Numbered from the stretch's first letter, positions 1 to 6,269 are shown. The stretch: 7,677 nucleotides of DNA from Acetobacteraceae bacterium (GCA_947475475.1 CANJOG010000076.1:1-7677); one strand, 5' to 3'. Notes: generated from the sequence alone by a model not told the origin. Numbers and translations: made by a program.

Positions 1-14
1 CTAAGCCACGCTGG

Positions 15-36
15 CTTACCACCCGGTAAGGTTTTC
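15..36 (+). terminator. Weak terminator-like hairpin near left edge
   Basis: CTTACC (15-20) pairs with GGTAAG (25-30) around a 4-nt ACCC loop and is followed directly by GTTTTC. A 6-bp stem with a short T-run is a modest intrinsic terminator. It would suit the end of a + strand gene just left of the window, plausibly rpsO (inference from usual gene order). Confidence 0.35.
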
Positions 37-41
37 GTGCG

Positions 42-69
42 ATCCATCCTGCCGCAGGGCGGGATGGAT
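42..69 (+). promoter_or_regulatory. Strong 12-bp hairpin in pnp leader
   Basis: Positions 42-53 pair with 58-69 over 12 bp with one G-U wobble and a GCAG tetraloop; the outer G41/T70 can add another wobble pair. It is the strongest stem in the leader. Only TTT follows, so it is a poor intrinsic terminator. A long double-stranded stem upstream of pnp would be a natural RNase III substrate, as known for E. coli pnp autoregulation. That role is inference. Confidence 0.4.
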
Positions 70-397
70 TTGCCCGGAAGATGCCCCATATGCTTGGGGA
101 AAGCCTCGGCCGGGCGCCGCTGGCTGACGAGGGTGTGCCGCCATGGTGGCGGCGTGGCCCGGATATGGGGCATATGCCCCGCACGCCGCATGCGCGGCGG
201 GCGACAGAACGGCCGATCCGGCTTTCCCTTGTCGACGGGACCGCGACGGCGCCTCCGGCCACATGGCCTGCGGTCGAGCTAACCCTCGCCGCCCTCCATG
301 CCGCCCGAGACGCCGTGCCCGTGCAAGAGAAACGGTCGGTTCCGCGAAACTCGTCCGCCTGTTTGCTGCGCTTGAGCAAAAGAGGACTGGACGACAC

Positions 398-2539
398 ATG
401 TTTAATTACTTCCGCAAGGAACTCGACTGGGGTGGGCGCAAGCTCGTTCTCGAAACCGGCAAGATCGCGCGCCAGGCTGATGGCGCCGTGCTGGTCAGCT
501 ACGGCGACACCATCGTGCTCTGCACGGCGGTTGGCGCGAAGACCGCCAAGCCGGGCCAGGATTTTTTCCCGCTGACGGTCAACTACCAGGAAAAGACTTT
601 TGCTGCCGGCAAGATCCCCGGTGGCTTCTTCAAGCGTGAAGGCCGTCCGACCGAGAAGGAGACCCTGGTCTCCCGCCTGATCGACCGCCCGATCCGCCCG
701 CTCTTCCCAAATGGCTTCCGCAACGAAGTGCAGGTCATCGCCACCGTGCTGAGCCATGACCTGGAGAATGATCCGGACGTTGTCGCCCTGGTTGGCTGCT
801 CCGCGGCCCTGACCCTCTCGGGCATTCCCTTCTTCGGCCCGGTTGCCGCCGCCCGCGTTGGCCTGATCAACGGCGCCTATGTGCTGAACCCGACCGCCGA
901 GCAGGTGAAGGAAAGCGTGCTCGACCTCGTGGTCGCTGGCACCACCGAAGGCGTGCTGATGGTCGAGTCCGAAGCGCAGGAACTCTCCGAGGACGTGATG
1001 CTCGGCGCGGTGACCTTTGGTCACACGCATTTCCAGCCGGTGATCCAGGCGATCATCGAACTGGCCGAACATGCCGCCAAGGACCCCTGGGCCCTGCCGG
1101 AGAAGTCCGCCGAAGAACTCGCACTTGCCGCCCGCGTCGATGCGCTGGGCCGTGAGGGCATCACCGCCGCCTACCAGATCCGCGAGAAGGCCACCCGCTA
1201 CGCCGCCGTTGGCGCCGCCAAGAAGGCCGCTGCTGCCGGCCTGGTTGCCGAGGGCCTGGAAGCCGACAAGGCGAAGGGCCTGTTCAAGGACCTCGAAGCC
1301 GACATCGTCCGCAACGCCATTCTCGATACCGGCCTGCGCATCGACGGCCGCGACACCAAGACCGTGCGCCCGATCGTCGCCGAAGTGGGCCTGCTGCCGC
1401 GCGCCCATGGCTCGGCGCTGTTCACCCGTGGCGAGACGCAGGCGCTCTGTGTGGCGACACTGGGCACCGGCCAGGACGAGCAGATCATCGACGCGCTCGA
1501 AGGCGAATACCGCGAGCATTTCATGCTGCACTACAACTTCCCTCCCTATTCGGTGGGTGAAGCTGGTCGCATGGGTAGCCCGGGCCGCCGCGAAATCGGC
1601 CATGGCAAGCTGGCCTGGCGCTCGCTGCATCCGCTGCTCCCTGCCAAAACTGTGTTCCCGTACACGCTGCGCGTCGTCTCCGAGATCACCGAGTCTAACG
1701 GCTCCTCCTCGATGGCGACTGTCTGCGGCACCTCGCTGGCGCTGATGGATGCCGGCGTGCCGCTGAAGCGTCCGGTCGCTGGCATCGCCATGGGCCTGAT
1801 CAAGGAAGACAAGGGCTTCGCGGTTCTGTCCGACATCCTTGGCGACGAAGACCATCTCGGCGACATGGACTTCAAGGTAGCCGGCACGGAGCAGGGCGTG
1901 ACCTCGCTCCAGATGGACATCAAGATCACCTCGATCACGCCAGAGATCATGCGCATCGCGCTGGATCAGGCGCGTGACGGCCGTCTGCACATCCTTGGCG
2001 AAATGGCCAAGGCGCTGACCGGCCATCGCGACGATGTGGGTGCCACGGCGCCGCGCATCACCGTGATCAACGTGCCGAAGGAGAAGATCCGCGAAGTGAT
2101 CGGCACCGGCGGCAAGGTGATCCGCGAGATCGTCGAGCAGACCGGTTGCAAGATCGACATCGAGGACGATGGCACGATCAAGATCGCAGCGACCGACCAG
2201 GACCGCGCCCAGATGGCGATCGACCGCATCCGCGGCATCGTGGCCGAGCCGGAAATTGGCGTGATCTACAATGGCAAGGTCGTGAAGACCGCCGATTTCG
2301 GCGCCTTCGTGAACTTCCTCGGCACGCGTGACGGCCTCGTGCATATCAGCGAGCTGTCGCAGGGCCGGGTCAACAAGACCTCTGATATCGTCAATATGGG
2401 CGATGCCGTGAAGGTCAAGGTCATCGGCTTTGACGACCGTGGCAAGGTGAAGCTGTCCATGCGTGTGGTCGATCAGGCCACTGGCGCGGACATCTCCGAC
2501 CAGGTCGGCCCCAAGGGCGGCAAGCGCGACGGCGAGTGA
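398..2539 (+). CDS. pnp: Polyribonucleotide nucleotidyltransferase (PNPase)
   Basis: PNPase degrades RNA 3'->5' by phosphorolysis, releasing nucleoside diphosphates, and works alone or in an RNA degradosome in the cytoplasm. The 713-residue product has the full family layout: first RNase PH-like domain with the FFKREGRP motif (77-84), an all-helical linker (about 235-310), second RNase PH-like domain (about 312-545), KH domain with the GTGG loop (569-572), and S1 domain (about 618-690). Catalytic residues by comparison with E. coli are present: S437/S438 in the SNGSSSM motif, and D485, D491 and K493 in GDEDHLGDMDFK. The ATG at 398 was chosen because AGAGGA (381-386) lies 11 nt upstream and MFNYFRKELDWGG is the normal family N-terminus. 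The frame stays open back to 143, but that part has no homology-like sequence and crosses the structured leader. The gene looks intact and active. A terminator at 2570-2605 separates it from the next gene. Confidence 0.98.
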   Translation: MFNYFRKELDWGGRKLVLETGKIARQADGAVLVSYGDTIVLCTAVGAKTAKPGQDFFPLTVNYQEKTFAAGKIPGGFFKREGRPTEKETLVSRLIDRPIRPLFPNGFRNEVQVIATVLSHDLENDPDVVALVGCSAALTLSGIPFFGPVAAARVGLINGAYVLNPTAEQVKESVLDLVVAGTTEGVLMVESEAQELSEDVMLGAVTFGHTHFQPVIQAIIELAEHAAKDPWALPEKSAEELALAARVDALGREGITAAYQIREKATRYAAVGAAKKAAAAGLVAEGLEADKAKGLFKDLEADIVRNAILDTGLRIDGRDTKTVRPIVAEVGLLPRAHGSALFTRGETQALCVATLGTGQDEQIIDALEGEYREHFMLHYNFPPYSVGEAGRMGSPGRREIGHGKLAWRSLHPLLPAKTVFPYTLRVVSEITESNGSSSMATVCGTSLALMDAGVPLKRPVAGIAMGLIKEDKGFAVLSDILGDEDHLGDMDFKVAGTEQGVTSLQMDIKITSITPEIMRIALDQARDGRLHILGEMAKALTGHRDDVGATAPRITVINVPKEKIREVIGTGGKVIREIVEQTGCKIDIEDDGTIKIAATDQDRAQMAIDRIRGIVAEPEIGVIYNGKVVKTADFGAFVNFLGTRDGLVHISELSQGRVNKTSDIVNMGDAVKVKVIGFDDRGKVKLSMRVVDQATGADISDQVGPKGGKRDGE

Positions 2540-2541
2540 AC

Positions 2542-2560
2542 CGGCGGGTCTGACCTGCCG
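2542..2560 (+). other. Small hairpin just after the pnp stop codon
   Basis: CGGCGGGT (2542-2549) pairs with ACCTGCCG (2553-2560) over 8 bp with one G-U wobble and a CTG loop. It begins 2 nt after the stop codon and has no T-run. It could stabilise the pnp mRNA 3' end or simply precede the stronger terminator downstream. Confidence 0.4.
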
Positions 2561-2569
2561 TAAGCAAGA

Positions 2570-2605
2570 TTGGCCGGGGCATCATTGTCCCGGCCAAAGC
2601 CTTTT
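2570..2605 (+). terminator. Intrinsic terminator of pnp
   Basis: TTGGCCGGG (2570-2578) pairs with CCCGGCCAA (2589-2597). Two further pairs (G2579-T2588 wobble, C2580-G2587) close an ATCATT loop. A run of four T at 2602-2605 follows within a few bases. This is a good rho-independent terminator and implies that the downstream monooxygenase gene has its own promoter. It also argues against a TTG start at 2570 for that gene. Confidence 0.75.
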
Positions 2606-2614
2606 GAGTTAGAC

Positions 2615-2639
2615 GGAACCGACGCTTTCCGGCGGCGTA
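2615..2639 (+). promoter_or_regulatory. Candidate EcfG-type (general stress) promoter
   Basis: GGAAC at 2615-2619, 16 nt of spacer, then CGTA at 2636-2639. The known alphaproteobacterial EcfG consensus is GGAAC-N16-17-CGTT, so only the last base differs. A start site about 7 nt downstream would leave a very short leader before the SD at 2650-2657, which is tight but possible. The motif is short enough to occur by chance. Confidence 0.35.
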
Positions 2640-2665
2640 TATCTGGGCCGGGAGAGGATGACGCG

Positions 2666-4075
2666 ATGAAGGCGATCAACGCGATCCGGATGGGTGGTGT
2701 CGACGTGCTGCCCATTATCGAGGGCGGCAAGGGTATCGCCGTCTCCAACGGTATCTCGTCGGGCCATTGGGCGGCATCCGGCGGTGTCGGCACGTTCAGT
2801 GCCGTCAATGCCGACAGCTATGACGAAAACGGCGCGCGCATTCCGCAGGAATATCGCGGCCGCACGCGGCGCGAGCGCCATGAGGAACTGGTCGCCTACG
2901 GTATCCGGGGCGGCATCACCCAGGCACGCCAGGCCTATGAGCTGGCCGGCGGACAGGGGCGAATCCATGCGAATATTCTTTGGGAAATGGGCGGCGCCGA
3001 GCGCGTCATCACCGGTATTCTCGAAGGCGCGAAGGGGCTGATCCAGGGCCTGACTTGCGGCGCAGGCATGCCCTATCGCCTGTCGGATATCGCAGCGAAA
3101 TTCAACGTCCACTACTACCCGATTGTCTCTTCGGCGCGCGCCTTCGCAGCTTTGTGGAAGCGCGCCTATAGCAAGACGTCCGACCTGCTCGGCGGCGTGG
3201 TCTATGAAGACCCATGGCTTGCCGGTGGCCATAACGGCCTGTCCAATTCCGAAGACCCGGCGAAGCCGGAAGACCCGTATCCGCGTGTCGCGGCGCTGCG
3301 CAAGCAGATGAACGCGTTCGGCCTGAACCACGTGCCGGTGATCATGGCCGGTGGTGTGTGGTGGCTGGAGGAATGGGAGCACTGGTTCGATAATCCCGAG
3401 ATCGGGCCGATCGCCTTCCAGTTCGGCACGCGCCCGCTGCTGACACGCGAGAGCCCGATCAGCGATCTGTGGAAGCAACGCCTGCGCACGCTGAAGGAAG
3501 GGGATGTGTTCCTCAACCGCTTCAGCCCGACCGGCTTCTATTCCAGCGCGGTGAACAACGATTTCATTGGCGAGCTGCGCGCCCGTAATGAGCGCCAGGT
3601 TGCCTATACGACCGAGGTGATCGGCGAGCACATCGCCCCGTTCGGTGTCGGACCGCGCAAGCGCACCGTCTATCTCACACCGCACGATCTGGAGAATGTG
3701 CTCCAGTGGGAAGCGCAGGGCTTTGTCGAAGCGCTCCGCACGCCGGATTCCACATTGATTTTCGTGACGCCGGACAAGGCGCTGGAAATCCAGGACGACC
3801 AGATCGCCTGCATGGGCTGCCTCAGCCAGTGCCGCTTCTCCAACTGGGCGCAGCACGAGCCGGAATATTCCAACGGCAAAAAGGCCGATCCGCGTAGCTT
3901 CTGCATCCAGAAGACCTTGCAGACCATCGCACATGACGAGAGCGAAGCGGCGATGAAGAACAACCTGATGTTCTCCGGCCACAACGCCTATCGCTTCGGC
4001 AGCGACCCGTTTTACGGCAACGGCTTCGTGCCCACGGTTCGGCAGCTCTGCGATCGGATTCTTACCGGGCGTTGA
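2666..4075 (+). CDS. Nitronate monooxygenase-family flavoprotein with C-terminal Cys cluster
   Basis: A 469-residue member of the nitronate monooxygenase / 2-nitropropane dioxygenase family: FMN-dependent TIM-barrel enzymes that oxidise alkyl nitronates, with relatives acting as enoyl reductases. Visible family features are a glycine-rich N-terminus (MGGVDVLPIIEGGKGIAVSN), the AGGHNG segment (186-191) with the likely catalytic His189, the MAGGV phosphate-binding loop (227-231) and FQFGTRPLLT (251-260). A C-terminal extension carries Cys382, Cys385, Cys389 and Cys413 (C-x2-C-x3-C-x23-C), a spacing that could hold an Fe-S cluster or zinc. It is longer than the roughly 320-380 residues of simple family members. 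The ATG at 2666 is supported by the purine-rich SD GGGAGAGG (2650-2657); the open frame back to 2570 runs through the pnp terminator. Substrate is unknown; the family name does not prove nitronate activity. It stands alone between a terminator and a long spacer. Confidence 0.85.
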   Translation: MKAINAIRMGGVDVLPIIEGGKGIAVSNGISSGHWAASGGVGTFSAVNADSYDENGARIPQEYRGRTRRERHEELVAYGIRGGITQARQAYELAGGQGRIHANILWEMGGAERVITGILEGAKGLIQGLTCGAGMPYRLSDIAAKFNVHYYPIVSSARAFAALWKRAYSKTSDLLGGVVYEDPWLAGGHNGLSNSEDPAKPEDPYPRVAALRKQMNAFGLNHVPVIMAGGVWWLEEWEHWFDNPEIGPIAFQFGTRPLLTRESPISDLWKQRLRTLKEGDVFLNRFSPTGFYSSAVNNDFIGELRARNERQVAYTTEVIGEHIAPFGVGPRKRTVYLTPHDLENVLQWEAQGFVEALRTPDSTLIFVTPDKALEIQDDQIACMGCLSQCRFSNWAQHEPEYSNGKKADPRSFCIQKTLQTIAHDESEAAMKNNLMFSGHNAYRFGSDPFYGNGFVPTVRQLCDRILTGR

Positions 4076-4294
4076 TCCTGCTGGGCGGGGCTAAGCTGCT
4101 CTGCGCTGCTATCGCCGCACTTCCGCTGGCCCAGATGCGTTGGCATTGAAGCGCATGCCGAGGTTTGCGGATTTCCACTGCATTCATCGGAACGAGGGCG
4201 GCTGATACCGCCGCCGCCGCGAAGGCGTGGCGCATTGCCGTCGAGGTGGCCGCAATTGCGTGAGTTGCCGTTTGGCCATCACCGCACATTGCCA

Positions 4295-4319
4295 GCAACC
4301 GAAGTTTCTCCAGTCCGTT
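4295..4319 (+). promoter_or_regulatory. Candidate EcfG-like promoter for miniprotein operon
   Basis: GCAAC (4295-4299), 16 nt of spacer, then CGTT (4316-4319): one mismatch to GGAAC-N16-17-CGTT. Transcription would begin near 4326, leaving a leader of about 30 nt before the GTG start, which is a normal geometry. A general-stress link would fit small membrane proteins, but the match is imperfect and unproven. Confidence 0.35.
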
Positions 4320-4344
4320 CTATCTCCCAATACTGCATGAACGT

Positions 4345-4349
4345 AGGAG
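4345..4349 (+). promoter_or_regulatory. Strong Shine-Dalgarno site of the miniprotein
   Basis: AGGAG, 7 nt before the GTG at 4357. It decides the start of a 25-codon gene that could otherwise be missed. It is the only good ribosome-binding site serving both this gene and the next, since none precedes the ATG at 4437. Confidence 0.75.
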
Positions 4350-4356
4350 AAGAACC

Positions 4357-4434
4357 GTGGGTCGAGGAATTCTGCTGTGGCTGCTCGGCGTCCCTATCCC
4401 CATCATTATCATTCTCGCTTTGATCTGGCGCTGA
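4357..4434 (+). CDS. 25-residue hydrophobic membrane miniprotein
   Basis: A GTG-started frame encoding 25 residues: a short basic start (MGRG), then one continuous hydrophobic helix with a central VPIPII stretch and a final WR. This is the layout of a single-span inner-membrane miniprotein with both ends lightly charged. Support for it being real: AGGAG with 7-nt spacing, a stop only 2 nt before the ATG of the next gene, and no SD for that next gene, so translation of this frame is probably needed for the downstream one. From memory, very similar short LLWLLG-x-PIPIIILLAL proteins are annotated as hypothetical in rhizobia and related bacteria; I could not check this. Function unknown: it may assist or regulate the PhnA-like protein or respond to envelope stress. 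Confidence 0.75.
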   Translation: MGRGILLWLLGVPIPIIIILALIWR

Positions 4435-4436
4435 CG

Positions 4437-5321
4437 ATGAGCACCGTTCTCCCGAGTGAGTCCGCGACATACGGGGTGGCACCAAGTGAATCCTCGCATG
4501 CCGCGGTAAGCTGGCCAGCGATTCTGGCCGGCACCTGTGCGACGCTCTCGATCACGCTGGTGCTCATTGCACTCGGCGCGGGCTTTGGCCTGACATCAAT
4601 CTCGCCCTGGTCCAATGTTGGAGCCTCCGCAACAACCTTTACCATCGTCGCGGGCATCGGCCTCATTGTGGTGCAATGGCTGTCCGCTGCTATCGGCGGC
4701 TACATCACGGGCCGGCTGCGCACCAAATGGGTCGGCGTCCATACCCATGAGGTTTTCTTTCGCGATACGGCACATGGCTTTCTCACCTGGGCGCTGGCGA
4801 CCGTCGTTGGCGCGTTGTTTCTCGCCGCGGCGGCCTCCGCCATCGTTGGTGGCGGATTTCGTGCCGCCGCCACGGTTGCGGGCGGTGCTGTCCATGGCGC
4901 TGGCCAGATTGCTGCCCAGGCGGCCTCTGGCGTCACCGGCTACGACATGGACAGCCTGTTTCGCTCGGATCGTCCGGATGCGCCGGACGCGGCGAGTGCC
5001 ATTGGCCAGGCCAGTCGTATCCTCGGCTCCGGCATCGCCACCGGTGACGTCCCGCCGACCGACCGGACCTACCTCGCCCAACTCGTCGCGAGCCGCACCG
5101 GGATTTCACCGGCGGACGCGCAGAAGCGGGTCGACGATGCAATCGGCCGTGCCAAAGCAGCGGACTTGAAGGCCAGGCAGGCAGCGGATGCCGCACGTAA
5201 AGCGGCTGCACAATTCGCCATCTTCACTGCCCTGTCGATGCTGATCGGTGCCTTCGTCGCCAGTGCGGCGGCTGCCTATGGTGGAAGCCTGCGCGACGAC
5301 CATGGCTCGACCATGAGCTGA
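4437..5321 (+). CDS. PhnA-like four-helix membrane protein
   Basis: A 294-residue protein of a family that I recall being labelled 'PhnA-like' in rhizobial genomes; it shows no zinc-ribbon and no evident link to phosphonate use, so the label is not a function. It has a polar N-terminus (1-25), predicted membrane spans at about 26-51, 64-91, 113-137 and 258-281, and a conserved-looking segment TGRLRTKWVGVHTHEVFFRD (91-110) followed by TAHGF. Between spans 3 and 4 is a region of about 120 residues ending in an Ala/Lys/Arg-rich helix (about 222-257). The spans are rich in Gly and Ala, suggesting tight helix packing. The ATG at 4437 is chosen over an in-frame upstream start at 4377, because it directly follows the miniprotein stop (TGA-CG-ATG). 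It has no SD of its own, so it is probably translationally coupled. Function unknown. Confidence 0.8.
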   Translation: MSTVLPSESATYGVAPSESSHAAVSWPAILAGTCATLSITLVLIALGAGFGLTSISPWSNVGASATTFTIVAGIGLIVVQWLSAAIGGYITGRLRTKWVGVHTHEVFFRDTAHGFLTWALATVVGALFLAAAASAIVGGGFRAAATVAGGAVHGAGQIAAQAASGVTGYDMDSLFRSDRPDAPDAASAIGQASRILGSGIATGDVPPTDRTYLAQLVASRTGISPADAQKRVDDAIGRAKAADLKARQAADAARKAAAQFAIFTALSMLIGAFVASAAAAYGGSLRDDHGSTMS

Positions 5322-5328
5322 GCACAGC

Positions 5329-5360
5329 CTCCCGTTCGGACAATTCCGCTCGAGCGGGAG
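5329..5360 (+). terminator. Hairpin after the PhnA-like gene
   Basis: CTCCCGTTCG (5329-5338) pairs with CGAGCGGGAG (5351-5360) over 10 bp, one a G-U wobble, with a 12-nt loop. It starts 7 nt after the stop codon. The sequence after it (TTACTCTAG) is only mildly T-rich, so it may be a weak terminator or a 3'-end stabiliser. Its CGGGAG arm can also pair with the CTCCC of the next hairpin. Confidence 0.5.
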
Positions 5361-5370
5361 TTACTCTAGG

Positions 5371-5395
5371 TTCCTCCCAAGATAATCGGGAGGGA
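5371..5395 (+). promoter_or_regulatory. SD-sequestering hairpin before the dehydrogenase
   Basis: TTCCTCCC (5371-5378) pairs with GGGAGGGA (5388-5395) over 8 bp with one wobble and a 9-nt loop. The right arm is the dehydrogenase SD, 4 nt before its ATG. Folding would hide the SD. The anti-SD arm has an alternative partner at 5355-5360, and the SD arm one at 5329-5334, so a translational switch is possible (inference). The AT-rich loop and moderate stem make the strength uncertain. Confidence 0.45.
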
Positions 5396-5399
5396 AACC

Positions 5400-6215
5400 A
5401 TGCGTGTCCTGGTCACCGGCGCCAATCCTGGCGGTATTGGCGGCGAGATCTGCCGCAAACTCGCGCGCGATGCCGACGCGAAGGGGCTGCGCGCAAAAAT
5501 CGTCGCGGCGACCACCGGCACACGGCCGGGCGATGCTGATGAAATCATCTCCGACCTGCGCGCCCTCGGCGCCGATGCGCTCTCCGTCACTGGCGATCTC
5601 GCCGATCCGTCCGTCCCGGCAAGGCTGGTCGCCGAGGCGGTGGCATTCTGTGGCGGGCTGGACGCGCTGGTAGCCAATGCCGGCCTGCGCCGCCAGGGAC
5701 CATTGCTGGACCTCTCCGTCGAGGATTGGGACGCGATCTTCGCGGTGAATACCCGCGCCACCTGGCTGCTCGCCCGTGCCGCGCATCCGGCGCTGAAGCA
5801 GGCTGCCGCCGAGGGCACGGGCGGCTCGATAGTCGCCATCACCTCGATCGCCGCCGACTATCCGCAGATCAATTACGGCGCCTACACGCCCTCGAAAGCC
5901 GCCGAGGCGAGCCTTGTGCAGTTGCTCGCCACCGAATGGGCCGGTGACGGTATTCGTGTGAATGCCATCGCACCGGGCATTATCCGCACCCGCCATGCGG
6001 CTGCCGTTTATGCCAATGCGGAGTTTGCCCGCGCCCGCAATGCGATCGTGCCCTTGGGGCGGATCGGCCAGCCTGCCGATATTGCCGGCGTGGTCGCCAG
6101 CCTGCTCAGCCCGGATTGCGCCTATGTCACCGGCCAGCACATCACCGTCGATGGCGGTTTCGCTGCCACCGTTATGGCCCGCGTACCGGGCCGGCCTCCC
6201 GCGGCGCATAGCTGA
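5400..6215 (+). CDS. Short-chain dehydrogenase/reductase (classical SDR)
   Basis: A 271-residue NAD(P)-dependent oxidoreductase of the classical SDR family. Visible elements: Rossmann nucleotide-binding loop TGANPGGIG (6-14), one residue longer than the usual TGxxxGIG; GDLAD (65-69) contacting the adenine ring; ANAG (92-95); Asn117 (VNT); catalytic Ser149, Tyr162 and Lys166 in the YTPSK motif; and IAPGIIRT (190-197). The C-terminus has GQHITVDGGF (245-254), a standard SDR ending, plus a short Pro/Arg tail. The full catalytic tetrad Asn-Ser-Tyr-Lys is present, so it should be active. After beta-2 the region IVAATTGTRPGDADEI lacks a clear cofactor-deciding acidic or paired basic residues, so NADH or NADPH preference is undecided. 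Sequence resembles 3-oxoacyl-ACP reductase-like SDRs, but the substrate cannot be read from it. Start ATG has GGGAGGGA at close spacing, inside a hairpin. Confidence 0.9.
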   Translation: MRVLVTGANPGGIGGEICRKLARDADAKGLRAKIVAATTGTRPGDADEIISDLRALGADALSVTGDLADPSVPARLVAEAVAFCGGLDALVANAGLRRQGPLLDLSVEDWDAIFAVNTRATWLLARAAHPALKQAAAEGTGGSIVAITSIAADYPQINYGAYTPSKAAEASLVQLLATEWAGDGIRVNAIAPGIIRTRHAAAVYANAEFARARNAIVPLGRIGQPADIAGVVASLLSPDCAYVTGQHITVDGGFAATVMARVPGRPPAAHS

Positions 6216-6230
6216 GGCACATGCAGCCCC

Positions 6231-6269
6231 ACAATAAAAAGGCGGCCACGGAGGAACTCCGTGGCCGCC
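6231..6269 (-). terminator. Strong intrinsic terminator, minus strand
   Basis: Perfect 13-bp stem: GGCGGCCACGGAG (6241-6253) with CTCCGTGGCCGCC (6257-6269), GAA loop on the + strand. On the minus strand the hairpin is followed at once by TTTTTATTGT (6240 down to 6231), a classical U-tract; on the plus strand no T-run follows. It therefore ends transcripts coming from the sigma/anti-sigma side. Confidence 0.85.

Larger units (their letters stand above)
1..397 (+). other. Non-coding, hairpin-rich leader upstream of pnp
   Basis: I see no credible gene here; the open frames have no SD site and some run on into pnp. The stretch is dense in self-complementary DNA: stems at 15-20/25-30, 42-53/58-69, 84-88/95-99, 137-143/147-153, a 14-bp perfect palindrome GGGGCATATGCCCC at 167-180, and 184-189/194-199. 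In addition, 81-91 and 163-173 are perfect 11-bp inverted copies. From about 200 to 397 I see no comparably strong structure. In most proteobacteria rpsO (ribosomal protein S15) lies directly upstream of pnp, and PNPase controls its own mRNA through a leader hairpin cut by RNase III. This region would be the equivalent place. The TAA at 2-4 could be the end of an rpsO frame, but too little is present to call it. Confidence 0.6.
4076..4356. other. Gene-free spacer before the miniprotein operon
   Basis: About 280 bases with no ORF I would support. There is a small GGCGG/CCGCC hairpin (4197-4201/4208-4212) and no clear T-tailed terminator for the upstream gene. A 78-codon minus-strand frame (4062-4298) overlaps the monooxygenase end, has no recognisable protein features and is not called. 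The right end carries the candidate promoter (4295-4319) and the SD (4345-4349) for the next gene. Confidence 0.6.

Noticed and set aside
1..4. CTAA at the left edge as the end of rpsO
   Set aside because: Gene order makes it plausible, but one partial codon and a stop cannot identify a gene.
143..397. Upstream extension of the pnp frame to 143
   Set aside because: It has no SD, crosses strong hairpins and encodes an Arg/Ala-rich stretch unlike any PNPase; the start at 398 has an SD and the normal family N-terminus.
2570..2665. TTG start at 2570 for the monooxygenase
   Set aside because: The extension lies within the pnp terminator hairpin; the ATG at 2666 has a good SD.
2609..3982. 457-codon minus-strand frame opposite the monooxygenase
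   Set aside because: It is a shadow of the plus-strand gene, caused by GC-rich codon use; the plus-strand product has clear family motifs and an SD.
4062..4298. 78-codon minus-strand frame in the spacer
   Set aside because: It overlaps the end of the monooxygenase gene, has no recognisable domain or clear SD, and is rich in Ala as expected for random GC-rich DNA.
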